From contig NZ_DASVSF010000023.1 of NCBI RefSeq assembly GCF_036388275.1, positions 70,584 through 134,583 on the forward strand: a DNA stretch of 64,000 bases. The letters run 5' to 3'. The notes under the pieces are model-generated. The model saw only the letters and a program-made list of their open reading frames with translations. It was not told the origin of the DNA and searched no databases. Shown here piece by piece: positions 30,516 through 40,084 of this stretch (its first letter is position 1; each line of letters begins with the position of its first letter). The stretch is from Longimicrobium sp. (GTDB lineage: Bacteria > Gemmatimonadota > Gemmatimonadetes > Longimicrobiales > Longimicrobiaceae). Made by a program: the position numbers and the translations under genes.

Positions 30516-31499
30516 CTACTCTGCCCCGCCGCTCACGTTCAGAAGCACCTTCCCCGTAGTCCGCCGGCCCTCCAGCGCGCGGTGCGCCTCCGCCGCGTCG
30601 GCCAGAGCGAACTCGGCGCCGATGCGTACATCCAGCTCGCCCGCGGCCATCCAGCCGAACAGCTCGCCCGCGCGCCAGAGCAGCTCGTCGCGCGTGGCCA
30701 CGTAGTGCCCCAGGGTGGGGCGCGTGAGGAACAGCGACCCCTTCTGGTTCAGCAGCTGCGGGTCCACGGGCAGCACGGAGCCACTGGACTGGCCGAAGAG
30801 CACCATCATCCCCCGCGGCGCCAGCACGTCGAGGCCGGCGAGGAAGGTGGTCTGCCCCACGGAGTCGTAGATCACCTGCACGCCGCGCCCGTCCGTCAGC
30901 CGCTCCACCTCGCCCGCGAAGTCCTGCCGCGTGTAGACGATCACCTCGTCAGCCCCCGCCCCGCGCGCCAGCTCCGCTTTCTCGTCGCTCCCCGCCGTGC
31001 CGATGACGATGGCGCCGCGGCGCTTGGCGATCTGGGTGAGCAGCAGCCCCACGCCGCCCGCCGCCGCATGGACGACGCAGACGTCGCCCTCGCGCAGCGG
31101 CCAGGTGGATGCGGCCAGGTAGTGCGCGGTCATCCCCTGCAGCATCACCGCCGCGCCCAGCCGCGTGCTGACGCCGTCGGGAAGCGGCACCAGCCTGGCG
31201 GCCGGCACCACGGCAAACTCGGCGTACGCGCCCATGTGGCCGGCCCACGCCACGCGGTCGCCCACGCTCACCTCCGCCGCCGCCTCGCCCACGGCCACCA
31301 CCGTCCCGGCGCCCTCCTCGCCCAGCGTGGCGGGGAGCGGCACCGTGTACAGGCCGGTGCGCTTGTACACGTCGATGAAGTTCACCCCCGCGGCCCCCAG
31401 GCGCACCAGCGCCTCCCCCGGCCCGGGCTGGGGAACGGGCACCTGCTCCACGCGCAACGCGTCTGCGGAGCCGGGCTGGTGAAGGCGGATCGCCTGCAT
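30516..31499 (-). CDS. Quinone oxidoreductase / zinc-type alcohol dehydrogenase-like protein
   Basis: The 327-residue product has the MDR fold with MQAIRLHQPGSADALRVEQV, AAGVNFIDVYKRTGLY, the cofactor loop HAAAGGVGLLLTQIAKRRGA, and YDSVGQTTF. The block NFIDVYxRxGLY is diagnostic of QOR-type NADPH:quinone oxidoreductases, and the zinc-ligand Cys cluster is absent. It would reduce quinones by one or two electrons. ATG at 31499 matches family starts; an ATG at 31517 would add six residues. It lies 3.2 kb from the MarR/dioxygenase locus, consistent with but not proof of a shared quinone theme. No copy of the MarR operator was seen upstream. Confidence 0.93.
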   Translation of the reverse strand: MQAIRLHQPGSADALRVEQVPVPQPGPGEALVRLGAAGVNFIDVYKRTGLYTVPLPATLGEEGAGTVVAVGEAAAEVSVGDRVAWAGHMGAYAEFAVVPAARLVPLPDGVSTRLGAAVMLQGMTAHYLAASTWPLREGDVCVVHAAAGGVGLLLTQIAKRRGAIVIGTAGSDEKAELARGAGADEVIVYTRQDFAGEVERLTDGRGVQVIYDSVGQTTFLAGLDVLAPRGMMVLFGQSSGSVLPVDPQLLNQKGSLFLTRPTLGHYVATRDELLWRAGELFGWMAAGELDVRIGAEFALADAAEAHRALEGRRTTGKVLLNVSGGAE

Positions 31500-31813
31500 G
31501 GTCGCGCTGTCGATCATCCGAATGGCTCAGAGTGGTTGCGGGCTGCCGCGCGTCGGTCATTGGAAGAAGCGGGCCCCACGGGCATTCCACGGCGGAGTTG
31601 CACATGACCCGCGCGCTGGCAGGGGCTTGACAATCAAGGAACAACGGTTTACCGTGCAAGTGAGCGTATCGTCGCCTTCGGGCCGCGTGCGTCCCCTCCT
31701 TTCTTCTGCTTCAATCATACGCGCGTTCGCGCGCGCTATCCCCTGCCCATATCCCATGGGCGGCGTTGGCTTTGCCGACGACCAATTCATCTCCGTAGTG
31801 ATAAGGAGATCCA
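31500..31813. other. Divergent intergenic region, lower GC
   Basis: This 314-bp stretch separates the oxidoreductase and Amidase_6-like genes. GC falls noticeably here. A ribosome site AAGGAG (31803-31808) serves the rightward gene. No clear promoter or RNA gene was recognised. Confidence 0.4.
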
Positions 31814-32593
31814 ATGTCCCAGACATGGTCCAGAAGCTGGACGCTCGTCCTGCTCGCTCTCGTGTTAACGCTAGCGGGCGCTTGCAGCGACGCGATAACC
31901 GAGACTACGCGTCCGGACAGTCCAAGCTTTCAGCGGACTACGGGGAAGATCGCCGTCAACCGTGCACTGGTCGCTCAGTATGCCAGGGCCCACTGGAACC
32001 GCGCGTACGGGACGGGAAGTACCCACAACCCCTTCTGCAATTACGAGAAGGAAGGAGGGAACTGCGCGAATTTCGCGAGTCAGGCGATCATGGCGGCACT
32101 CGTAGGTTCTACTGACCCTCGAACCGTCATCAACCGTCGTCGTGAGTTCCAGATCGATCGTGATCCGCGATACAAGGCGAGCTATCAGTGGTATTTTGAA
32201 TCGTGCCAAGACAAGGGACCGGCTTGGGGCGGGGCTCACAAATTGTACGAATACGCAAAGTACAATAAGCCGACCTACAAGAGCTTGCATTTTCAGTTGG
32301 TGACGTACGATACGCCGACCAAGTTCATGGACTACAAGCTCGTCCAGCCCGGCGATATCATCTTTATGGACGTTGAGAACAATGGGCACTTCGATCACAC
32401 GATGATCGTAGTCGCGTACAACAGCACCTCCGTATTCAAGCGTGGCTACGATCGCGTCCGCGTTGCATACCAGAACGCGATCGGCCTTCCGAGCGTCGGA
32501 GACCGGGGCCTCGGAGAGATCAACGAGGCGTACAAGTTTAAGGCAGTCTTCCACGTCTATCGCCCGATCGACTACAGCTACGAGGGGCAGTAG
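31814..32593 (+). CDS. Amidase_6-like (NlpC/P60-type cysteine) lipoprotein
   Basis: The 259-residue product has a signal peptide with lipobox LAGAC (Cys24). It shows the putative amidase domain: YARAHWNRAYG, then NCANFASQAIMAAL (catalytic Cys84) and, after a PGDIIFMD block, GHFDHTMIVVAYN (His195). Cys then His is the plan of Amidase_6 and related papain-like peptidoglycan hydrolases or enzymes acting on secreted substrates. The gene has lower GC and more Lys/Asn/Tyr codons than neighbours, suggesting recent acquisition. The ribosome site AAGGAG (31803-31808) lies 5 bases before the ATG. No partner gene adjoins it. Confidence 0.85.
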   Translation: MSQTWSRSWTLVLLALVLTLAGACSDAITETTRPDSPSFQRTTGKIAVNRALVAQYARAHWNRAYGTGSTHNPFCNYEKEGGNCANFASQAIMAALVGSTDPRTVINRRREFQIDRDPRYKASYQWYFESCQDKGPAWGGAHKLYEYAKYNKPTYKSLHFQLVTYDTPTKFMDYKLVQPGDIIFMDVENNGHFDHTMIVVAYNSTSVFKRGYDRVRVAYQNAIGLPSVGDRGLGEINEAYKFKAVFHVYRPIDYSYEGQ

Positions 32594-32618
32594 CTCGCCC
32601 TAGCGACCCGACAGCCGA

Positions 32619-32645
32619 GGCAGCCGCAGTCTCTGTGCGGCTGCC
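32619..32645 (+). terminator. Hairpin after the Amidase_6-like gene
   Basis: GGCAGCCGCA (32619-32628) and TGCGGCTGCC (32636-32645) form a perfect 10-bp stem with a 7-base loop and no T-run. The rest of the 372-bp gap to htpG shows no gene and no CIRCE-type heat-shock operator. Confidence 0.65.
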
Positions 32646-32965
32646 GACCCTAGCCGTCGCTCGGGTTCTGATGGGCCGCGTGCCGGCGCACCTCTCAACC
32701 GCAGCGCGCTAATAACCTGCCACACACCAACTCTCCCACTAACGCTAGCACCCCTCATCAGCGGTCGCGCATGCTACGTGGGATGCACCTCGGGACACGC
32801 GCATTCTCCGGCTGCTGCTCGGCTCCCCCTAGTAAGGCATCGCCTTCCGCCACTTGTTGCATCCGCAGCGGGATCATTAAATTCCCAGGCTGTCCGCGGG
32901 CTTGATGACGCCGCGGAGCGTGATCGACATACACATCATCCGAACGCAGCCCACAGGAGGATAGC

Positions 32966-34993
32966 GTGCCCGAGCAGGCCCAGCAGTTCGCCTTCCAGGC
33001 CGAGGTGCAGCGGCTCCTCGACCTGGTGATCCACTCGCTGTACACCGACAAGGAGATCTTCCTCCGCGAGCTGGTGTCCAACGCGTCCGACGCCATCGAC
33101 CGGCTCCGGTTCGAGGCGCTCACCAACTCTGAGCTCCTTCCCGAAGGGCACGAGCCCCAGATTCGCCTGGTGCCCGACAAGGAGAACCGCACCCTCACCA
33201 TCGAGGACGACGGCATCGGCATGACGCGCGACGAGGTGGTGCAGAACATCGGCACCATCGCCCGCTCGGGCACGCGCGAGGCGCTGGAGCAGCTCAAGGA
33301 GCAGGACGGCGCCGCCAACCTCATCGGCCAGTTCGGCGTGGGCTTCTACTCGTCGTTCATGGTGGCCCACCGCGTGGAGCTGGTGACGCGCAAGGCGGGA
33401 ACCGGCGAGGCCGTGCGCTGGGAGTCGGCGGGCGACGGCTCGTTCACCGTTACCGAGGCCGAGCGCGACCGACCGGGCACCACCATCACGCTTCACCTGA
33501 AGGCGGTGGACAGCGAGAACGGCATTGAGGACTACGCCGACCGCTGGGTGCTTTCGCGCATCGTCCGGCAGCACGCCGACTTCATCACCTATCCCATCAT
33601 CCTGCCGGCCGAAAAGCCGGAAGAGGTGCCGGAAGGCGAGACGCCGGAGCCGGAAAAGCCGATCAACTCCATGAAGCCCATCTGGTCGCGCCCCCCGCAG
33701 GAGGTGACCCAGGAGGAGTACGCGGACTTCTACAAGCAGATCTCGCACGACTGGTCGGATCCGCTGGAAACCATCCACACCCGCGCCGAGGGGCTGGTGG
33801 AGTACCAGGCCGTGCTCTTCCTGCCGTCGCGCGCCGCCACCGACATGTACTACCCCGGGTTCAAGCCCAACCTGCGGCTGTACGTCAAGCGGATGCTGGT
33901 GCGCGAGAACAGCGAGGAGCTGCTTCCGCGCTGGCTGCGGTGGGTGCGCGGCGCCGTCGACTCGCCCGACCTGCCGCTGAACGTGTCGCGCGAGATGCTG
34001 CAGAGCGACCGGCACGTCCGGCAGATCCGCCGCGCGCTCACCAAGAAGGTGCTCGACACGCTCAAGAAGATGCTGGAGAGCGACCGGGCCAGGTACGAGA
34101 CCTTCTGGCGCGAGCTGGGACGGGCCGTCAAGGAGGGCGTGGACAGCGACTACGAGAACCGCGACACGCTGCTGGGGTTGCTGCTCCTGGGCTCGTCGCG
34201 CGAGGCCGAGGCGCTGACCACGCTCAAGGAGTACATCGAGCGCATGCCCGAGGGGCAGTCCGACATTTGGTACCTGACGGGCACCTCGCGCGAGCAGATC
34301 GAGAACTCGCCCGCGCTGGAAACCTTCCGCGACCGCGGCTGGGAGGTGCTGTACCTGACCGACCCCGTCGACGAGCTGGTGGTGCAGTCGGTGACGGAGT
34401 ACGAGGGCAAGCGCCTGCGCTCGGCCGGCAAGGGTGCGGTGGAGCTGGAGGCGGGCGAAAAGAAGGAGGAGGGCGAGGAGCAGAAGAAGGAGTTCGAGCC
34501 GTTCCTGGGCACCCTTCAGAAGCGCCTGGAGAAGTGGGTGAAGGAAGTCCGGCTTTCCGGCCGCCTGACGAAGTCGCCCGCGGTGCTCGTCGTCTCCGAC
34601 CACGACTACTCGCCGCAGCTGGAGCGGCTGCTTTCGCAGGGCCGCGACGGCGTGCGCCAGCGCCGCATCCTGGAGCTGAACGCGGGGCACCCGCTGGTGC
34701 AGGGCCTTCGCCGCCGCTTCGACGCCAACCCCAACGACGCGGTGGTGGGCGACTACGGCGAGCTGCTGCTGGGCTGGTCGCTCCTGGCCGAGGGCAGCGA
34801 GCCGCACGACCCCGTCCGCTTCACCCAGCTCGTCGCCGGGCTGATGGAGACGGGGCTGGACACGGCCCCGGTTGCGCCGAGCGCCACGCCCGAAGCATCG
34901 GCGGAGGAATCGGCCGACGAAGCACCGACGGAAGCACCGGTGGAGTCCGAGCCCGAATCCACGTCAGAAGAAACGACGACGACCGCGGGGTGA
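32966..34993 (+). CDS. htpG: Chaperone protein HtpG (Hsp90)
   Basis: The 675-residue product has the GHKL ATPase domain: ELVSNASDAIDRLRFEALT (~29-48), DDGIGMTRDEVVQNIGTIAR and IGQFGVGFYSSFMVA. The middle domain (~230-490) and C-terminal dimerisation region follow. It carries an extra ~40-residue C-terminal tail rich in Glu, Ser, Pro and Thr, ending EETTTTAG, not usual for HtpG. The GTG start is preceded by AGGAGG (32955-32960). The product is a cytosolic ATP-dependent chaperone. No heat-shock promoter element was recognised. Confidence 0.96.
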   Translation: MPEQAQQFAFQAEVQRLLDLVIHSLYTDKEIFLRELVSNASDAIDRLRFEALTNSELLPEGHEPQIRLVPDKENRTLTIEDDGIGMTRDEVVQNIGTIARSGTREALEQLKEQDGAANLIGQFGVGFYSSFMVAHRVELVTRKAGTGEAVRWESAGDGSFTVTEAERDRPGTTITLHLKAVDSENGIEDYADRWVLSRIVRQHADFITYPIILPAEKPEEVPEGETPEPEKPINSMKPIWSRPPQEVTQEEYADFYKQISHDWSDPLETIHTRAEGLVEYQAVLFLPSRAATDMYYPGFKPNLRLYVKRMLVRENSEELLPRWLRWVRGAVDSPDLPLNVSREMLQSDRHVRQIRRALTKKVLDTLKKMLESDRARYETFWRELGRAVKEGVDSDYENRDTLLGLLLLGSSREAEALTTLKEYIERMPEGQSDIWYLTGTSREQIENSPALETFRDRGWEVLYLTDPVDELVVQSVTEYEGKRLRSAGKGAVELEAGEKKEEGEEQKKEFEPFLGTLQKRLEKWVKEVRLSGRLTKSPAVLVVSDHDYSPQLERLLSQGRDGVRQRRILELNAGHPLVQGLRRRFDANPNDAVVGDYGELLLGWSLLAEGSEPHDPVRFTQLVAGLMETGLDTAPVAPSATPEASAEESADEAPTEAPVESEPESTSEETTTTAG

Positions 34994-35064
34994 TGCTGGC
35001 TCCCGGCGTCGCCGATTGATCGTGTTCGGTAGAGCAGTATCCACGCAGGCAACGGAGGAACCAG

Positions 35065-35337
35065 GTGCGGGCGACCATCGTGGCTTCGGTCGGTGCCGAT
35101 GGCGAGCAGGAGGCCGCGACCGCATGGCTGGCTCGCTGGCGTCCGCACCTGACGTACTGTTCAGAAAATCAGGGCTGTGGCTGCTGCGTCGACATCTGGG
35201 ACGTCGACGCTCCCGCCGAGGCTCTCACGCAATTACCCCAGACGCTGCAGGCGATGAGCGAGTGGACACATCCCGATTTTCCCAAGCTAAACGCGAACAC
35301 CCGATCGTTCGTCGGGGCCGACGCTTTCTTCGTATGA
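35065..35337 (+). CDS. Small hypothetical protein with Cys cluster
   Basis: The 90-residue product starts with GTG behind CGGAGGAA (35053-35060). It contains TYCSENQGCGCCVDIWDVDA, a cluster of four Cys within ten residues, and ends ADAFFV. The Cys cluster could bind a metal or form disulfides. No signal peptide or membrane helix is present. I do not recognise a family. It begins 72 bp after htpG and may share its transcript. It ends before a strong bidirectional terminator. Confidence 0.7.
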   Translation: MRATIVASVGADGEQEAATAWLARWRPHLTYCSENQGCGCCVDIWDVDAPAEALTQLPQTLQAMSEWTHPDFPKLNANTRSFVGADAFFV

Positions 35338-35392
35338 AGCGGAAGGGCAACCTCGCCCGGTAAGAATGGATGGCTGAGCGATGAACGATCAA

Positions 35393-35435
35393 TGACGAAG
35401 CCCTCCCCCGACGCGGTCGGGGGAGGGCTTCGTCA
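35393..35435. terminator. Bidirectional 20-bp hairpin terminator
   Basis: TGACGAAGCCCTCCCCCGAC (35393-35412), loop GCG and its exact complement (35416-35435) form a perfect 20-bp stem between convergent genes. A 14-bp tandem GTCAGTCGGCCCGC follows twice (35431-35458). Confidence 0.9.
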
Positions 35436-35467
35436 GTCGGCCCGCGTCAGTCGGCCCGCGTCAGATC

Positions 35468-35848
35468 TCAGGCCGCCGCGTCCACCAGCGTCTTCACGTG
35501 GGACGCGATCACGTCGGGGGGGCAGGGCTTGAGGAGCACCGCCGAGCACAGGCCGCGCATCCGCTCCTGCTCGATGGCCGACTGGGAGCCCGTTACCGCC
35601 ACGATCGGCATGCGATGAGTCGGCCAGCGCTCGCGAAACGACAGGGCCGTGTCTACCCCATCCAGCCCCGGCATCATGATGTCCATCAGCACCACGTCGG
35701 GCCGGTGCGTGTACATGTGAAGAATCGCTTCGCCCCCGTGCGCCGCCTCCAGCACGTGGTATCCGCAGTCCAGCAGGAACGCGGCGTACGCCTGCCGCGT
35801 GGGCGCGTGATCGTCGACCACCAGCACCGTCTTTCGATCCATCGGCAT
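35468..35848 (-). CDS. Single-domain response regulator (receiver only)
   Basis: The 126-residue product is a complete CheY-like receiver: acidic pair VVDDHAP (11-17), phospho-acceptor VLMDIMMPGLDG (Asp56), VAVTGS with the conserved Thr, and LLKPCPP with the conserved Lys. No output domain follows, so it works by protein contact or as a phosphate sink. The partner kinase is not adjacent; sensor kinases are encoded at 43725 and 56067. Start at 35848 or at the second Met (35842) is equally possible. Confidence 0.93.
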   Translation of the reverse strand: MPMDRKTVLVVDDHAPTRQAYAAFLLDCGYHVLEAAHGGEAILHMYTHRPDVVLMDIMMPGLDGVDTALSFRERWPTHRMPIVAVTGSQSAIEQERMRGLCSAVLLKPCPPDVIASHVKTLVDAAA

Positions 35849-36090
35849 CCTTTACCGTCGCAGGTCATGGGCCGGCGCTGGCCGCGCCCCAACCCGCCGT
35901 TTGGCAATGACTTGGATGATAGTGGACAATCTCGCGCCGCGGCATCCGGAAAGAGGGAACGGGTGTAGGGAGAGTTCCCGACACGCCCGAGGGCAGCTTT
36001 CACCGCCGGATTCCAGGCGTGGCGCGGCGCTTGCCGATTCACGAAGTGAGCACGCCGTGGGGGCGTGCACGGAAATCGGTATCGGATTCC

Positions 36091-38376
36091 ATGAAGCTCC
36101 GCATGTTCCTGTGCGCGGCGCTCGTTCTGGGCGTGGCGCCTTCCGTCGCAGCCCAGCGCGACACCCTTCGCATCGGCACGCCGCGCGACAGCGTGCGCAG
36201 GGGCGCGCCGGCGGACTCGGGGCGCGCTCCCCGCGACAGCGTTCGCATTCGCATTCCCGGCGACGTGCGGCCGCTGGACACCACGCCGTGGGTTCCGGGG
36301 CCGGGCAACGAGCCGCTGACGGACAGCATTTTCGACGCGCCGGGCACGCGCGAGCTGGTGAACCGCGTGATCCGCTCCGGCAGCGCCGTGCCCGCCGCGC
36401 TGGACGACTACCGCGCCGACATGCGCGCGGCCATCTACCTGGCGCTGGCCTCCGACACCACCGACGCCGCCGAGCTGCCGGTGACCGTCGACGAGGTGGC
36501 GGGTGCGGTGCGCTGGAACGAGAGCGGCGCGGTGGAGCAGACCATCAGCGGGCACCGGATCAAGTTGCTGGCGCCCACGCCGTACACCATCGGGTCGCTG
36601 CTCGAGGCGCCGTGGATCATCCCGCACCTGTACGGCAACACCATCACCGTTTTTTCGCTGGCGGCGGCGCCCAACGCGCGGGCGCCGCTGGCGCAGGCCA
36701 TCCACCCGTTCTCGTTCCGCGGCATCGACTTCTACCAGTACGAGACGGGCGACACCGTTCGCGTCACCACGCAGGAGGGACGGCTGACCCTGGTGCCCGT
36801 GCGCGTGCGGCCCCGCGGCGACGCGATGGAACGCGCGGGAACCCACCGCGTGGTGGCGGGAACCTTCTTCGTGGACGTGGACCGCGCCGCCATCGCCCGC
36901 GCCCGCTTCGGGTTCGTGGAGCACAGCGGGCGCTTCATGGTCACCGAGACGGGATTGTTCTTCGAGCTGGAGAGCGCGCTGGTGGAGGGGCAGTACTGGC
37001 TGCCGGTGCGCCAGCGGCGCGAGATCCAGATCGGCTCGCCGCTGCTGGGGGGGACGGCGGCCGTGCGGCTGGTGACGGTGCTATCCAACTTCGACCTGAA
37101 CACGGGATGGATGCCGGAGGCCCGCGGCTCGCGCCTGGTGTGGCGGCTGGAGGATGGTGCGTTCGCGGGATGGCGCGGCGTGGGCGACGACACCGACGCC
37201 ACGGACGTCGCCGACTTCGCGGACCTGCGCGCCCAAGTGCGCCCGCCGGAAAGCACGCGCGGCGTGCAGGCGGCCCTGCGCTACGAGCAGAGCGGGCACC
37301 TGTTCCGCTACAACCGGGTGGAGGGCCCGTTCCTGGGCCTCGGCACCGTCATCACCCCGCGAAACCCGGAGCGCCGCGACTGGGACGTGTACGCGCACGC
37401 CGGCTACGCGTTCAGCGAAGGCGTGCCGCGGGGCGAGCTCTCGTTCCGCTGGCACCCGGGACAGGGCACCGTTCCCCTGGGACCGCGCTACAGCGCCGTC
37501 GTGGGCGGCTACCGGCGGCTTCGCGACATGACGTCGTTCCGCCCGCCCCTGCAGTGGGAGCTGGGGTACGCGCTGACCGCCGCGCTGGCCGGGTACGACG
37601 TGCGCGACTACTACGACGCGCTGGGCGCCGAGGCGTTCGCCACGCGCCGGCGCGACCGCTGGACGGCGCGCCTGGGCGGGCGCTGGGAGCGGCACGATTC
37701 CGTGACGCTCAACACCGACTCGTACGTGTTCGGCACGGCGGGCGAGTTTCCGTCCGTCGCGGCCGCGGAGCCGGGGACGCATGCGGCGGCGGAGGCGATG
37801 CTGCGCTACGCCCGCGGCACCGGCTCCTTCGGCGTGGGCAGCGGCCTGGTCGCGCAGCTCACCGCCGACCAGGGCTTCGGCGACTTCGGCATCACGCGGG
37901 CGCAGGCGCTGCTGTCCGTGCGCTTCCCGACGAAGTACGTCACCGCCATCGGGCGGGCGGACGCGGGGACCATCGCCGGGCGTGCGCCCGCCCAGTTCCT
38001 GTACCGCTTCGGCGGGATCGAGGGGCTGCGGGGGTACGAGCGCAACGAGTTCGGCGGAACGACGGCGGCGCTGGGGCGCGCGCGGATGCTGCTTCACCTG
38101 CCGCCGTACTCCAGCGAGCCGCTGTTCCGCGCGGGTGTGTTCCTGTTCCCGCCGCTGCGCCCCGCCTTCGTCGTTTCGGGCGACGCGGGGTGGTCCACCA
38201 TCAACGACGAGTCGGCCCCGGCGCTGGCGCGCCTGGGCGCGCGCGAGACGGACGGGTGGCTCACCTCGTACGGGGCAGGACTCAGCCTGTTCGAGGACGC
38301 GGTATCCATCGAGTACGTGTGGCCCGGCAACGGTGGCAAGGGCCGGTGGTACACGGGCTTCGTGGCGTATTTCTAG
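36091..38376 (+). CDS. Omp85/D15-like outer-membrane protein
   Basis: The 761-residue product has a signal peptide (MKLRMFLCAALVLGVAPSVA then AQRD). A ~60-residue Arg/Pro/Asp-rich low-complexity stretch follows, then a mixed region (~90-400) and a C-terminal region of long amphipathic strands. The block FLYRFGGIEGLRGYERNEFG recalls the (V/L)RGF/Y motif of the Omp85/TamA barrel. It therefore is probably a secreted or surface barrel protein with an unusual N-terminal domain and no recognisable POTRA repeats. ATG at 36091 is chosen as it opens the signal peptide. It is monocistronic. Confidence 0.8.
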   Translation: MKLRMFLCAALVLGVAPSVAAQRDTLRIGTPRDSVRRGAPADSGRAPRDSVRIRIPGDVRPLDTTPWVPGPGNEPLTDSIFDAPGTRELVNRVIRSGSAVPAALDDYRADMRAAIYLALASDTTDAAELPVTVDEVAGAVRWNESGAVEQTISGHRIKLLAPTPYTIGSLLEAPWIIPHLYGNTITVFSLAAAPNARAPLAQAIHPFSFRGIDFYQYETGDTVRVTTQEGRLTLVPVRVRPRGDAMERAGTHRVVAGTFFVDVDRAAIARARFGFVEHSGRFMVTETGLFFELESALVEGQYWLPVRQRREIQIGSPLLGGTAAVRLVTVLSNFDLNTGWMPEARGSRLVWRLEDGAFAGWRGVGDDTDATDVADFADLRAQVRPPESTRGVQAALRYEQSGHLFRYNRVEGPFLGLGTVITPRNPERRDWDVYAHAGYAFSEGVPRGELSFRWHPGQGTVPLGPRYSAVVGGYRRLRDMTSFRPPLQWELGYALTAALAGYDVRDYYDALGAEAFATRRRDRWTARLGGRWERHDSVTLNTDSYVFGTAGEFPSVAAAEPGTHAAAEAMLRYARGTGSFGVGSGLVAQLTADQGFGDFGITRAQALLSVRFPTKYVTAIGRADAGTIAGRAPAQFLYRFGGIEGLRGYERNEFGGTTAALGRARMLLHLPPYSSEPLFRAGVFLFPPLRPAFVVSGDAGWSTINDESAPALARLGARETDGWLTSYGAGLSLFEDAVSIEYVWPGNGGKGRWYTGFVAYF

Positions 38377-38435
38377 CGAGCATCGTCAGGCCGACGAAGC
38401 TTTGACCACAACCAGGACCGGAGCCGGAGCAACCC

Positions 38436-38831
38436 ATGTCGTCCATCAACCGCCCCCTCGCGGGACCCGTGCTGGCCTTCGACCTTGCCGAGCAGATCGC
38501 CTCGATGCGCGCCGAGGATCCATACAGCCGCAGCGGCCGGGTGGGGCGCACGCTGGCCAAGAGCGGCCGCTTTCGCCTTACGCTCACCGTGATGAAGTCA
38601 GGCAACGAGATCGGCACGCACCACGCCGACAGCCCCATGACGCTGCAGGTGATCGAGGGTGGGCTGCGGTTTCGCACCGACGGGCAGGAGTACACGCTGG
38701 GCGCGGGGCAGGTGCTGTTCTTTGGCCCCGGCGAGGCGCACGACATCCGTGCGGACCAGGACAGCGCCCTGCTGATCACCGTCTCCGCAATCGGCGACGA
38801 CTACCGCCCGGGCGAAACCGCCAGCGCCTGA
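38436..38831 (+). CDS. Cupin domain protein
   Basis: The 131-residue product is a single cupin barrel: GNEIGTHHADSPMTLQVIEG holds the first metal-ligand motif (H-H, then Glu), and FGPGEAHDIRADQDSALL holds the second (His). The metal-binding pattern is complete, but substrate and reaction cannot be inferred. It follows the Omp85-like gene by 59 bp and is followed by a hairpin terminator. GGAG (38426-38429) lies 6 bases upstream of the ATG. Confidence 0.9.
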   Translation: MSSINRPLAGPVLAFDLAEQIASMRAEDPYSRSGRVGRTLAKSGRFRLTLTVMKSGNEIGTHHADSPMTLQVIEGGLRFRTDGQEYTLGAGQVLFFGPGEAHDIRADQDSALLITVSAIGDDYRPGETASA

Positions 38832-38845
38832 GTTCGTTCGAAGAT

Positions 38846-38876
38846 GGGCTCACGCGGAGGCGTCCCCGCGTGAGCC
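38846..38876 (+). terminator. Hairpin terminator after cupin gene
   Basis: GGGCTCACGCGG (38846-38857), loop AGGCGTCC and its complement (38865-38876), then GTCTCTC. No strong T-run is present. Confidence 0.75.
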
Positions 38877-38959
38877 CGTCTCTCGTCCGGACGTGACGGA
38901 TCGCGGCGCGCGGCGTTATGATCCAGGAAGACGATGCACCGCCACAGCCCGATGATCCC

Positions 38960-40030
38960 ATGACCCGCCTTCGTTCGCGCTTCTCCGCCGTGCTTGCCGC
39001 CGCAGTCCTGGCGGGCGCGTGCGACAATCCCGGCGGTCCGCACCGGCCCGGCGAATACAACCTCCAGGTGATGGGGGTGCCGCCGGGCGCGTCCAGCTTT
39101 ACCCCCGCGGACGTGGACAACCGCGTCGTCGTCGGCGCGGCCGAGGTGGGGGGGCGGATGGTGGCGGCGCAGTGGAACGGCGGCGGGTGGACCCTGCTGA
39201 ACCCGGGCGCGCCGGCCGGGTGCGACTCGGAGGCGACGGCGATTTCCGGCGGCAACGTGGCGGGAGAAATCTCCTGCGGCGCCGACACGTACGGCTGGGC
39301 GACGGGGATCGCGGGGCGCGTGGACCCGGCGCCGCACACGTTCGTGGACATCAACGCCGAGGGCACCGTGGCGGGCACCCGCGGGCGCGCCCAGGCAGAC
39401 CTGCGTGCCTTCGTGGCCCGCAGCGGCTCGTACACCGTGCTGCTGCCGCCGGGCGCCGAGGCCAGCGCCGCGGCCGGCATCGCGGATGACGGGCAGGTGG
39501 CGGTCACGGGCTTCAGCGGCTGTGGCGGCGCGGGGTGCACGCGCAGCAGCGTGTGGGTGTGGCGCGCGGGAGAGTGGTCCGAAGCGCCCCTTCCGCCTGG
39601 CGCCGATCGCAGTGAGGCGGTGGCGGTGAGCAGCGAGGGGCACGTGGCCGGGTTCGGCATTCGCGACGCCGACCAGGACAGCATCCTCGACAACGACCTG
39701 CAGCCGGTGTTCGTGTGGGAGCGCGACGACGACCTGGATGGGCTGCCGGTGATCCCCGGGACGCGCGTGGTGGTGCGCGACGTGGCCAGCTCGGGGTTCG
39801 TCGTGGGCTCCGCGCTGCGCCCGGACCGTCCCGCGCAGCCTACCTACGGCGTGATCTGGGGCGAGGGGCGGCTGTACTATCTCACCGAGCGGATGATGCG
39901 GGAGTTCGAGGACTGGCAGATCGAGGCGGCGCTGGGCATCGACGACGAGGGCCACATCGCCGCCATCGGCACGCACCGGGAGACGGGGGAAACCGGCGCG
40001 GTGCTGCTGATCCCCGTCAACCCGCCCTGA
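38960..40030 (+). CDS. HAF-repeat-like beta-propeller lipoprotein
   Basis: The 356-residue product starts MTRLRSRFSAVLAAAVLAGA and has a lipobox with Cys around 21. The body repeats a motif of the kind DINAEGTVAG, GIADDGQVAV, VAVSSEGHVAG, GIDDEGHIAAIG, spaced about 50 residues, with aromatic strands such as AFVARSG or VWVWRAGEW between. This matches HAF-type extracellular repeats. The product probably folds as a propeller or beta solenoid in the envelope. No partner or substrate is evident. The Met at 38960 was chosen because it opens the signal; an ATG at 38918 would add 14 charged residues. Confidence 0.8.
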   Translation: MTRLRSRFSAVLAAAVLAGACDNPGGPHRPGEYNLQVMGVPPGASSFTPADVDNRVVVGAAEVGGRMVAAQWNGGGWTLLNPGAPAGCDSEATAISGGNVAGEISCGADTYGWATGIAGRVDPAPHTFVDINAEGTVAGTRGRAQADLRAFVARSGSYTVLLPPGAEASAAAGIADDGQVAVTGFSGCGGAGCTRSSVWVWRAGEWSEAPLPPGADRSEAVAVSSEGHVAGFGIRDADQDSILDNDLQPVFVWERDDDLDGLPVIPGTRVVVRDVASSGFVVGSALRPDRPAQPTYGVIWGEGRLYYLTERMMREFEDWQIEAALGIDDEGHIAAIGTHRETGETGAVLLIPVNPP

Positions 40031-40084
40031 GGGCCCCCACCCGGACTGTGTGGCGTTCGGCGTGGGCCGGCGCATGCCTCGGCC

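Noticed and set aside
32700..32960. Heat-shock CIRCE operator before htpG
   Set aside because: No TTAGCACTC-N9-GAGTGCTAA-like inverted repeat could be found.
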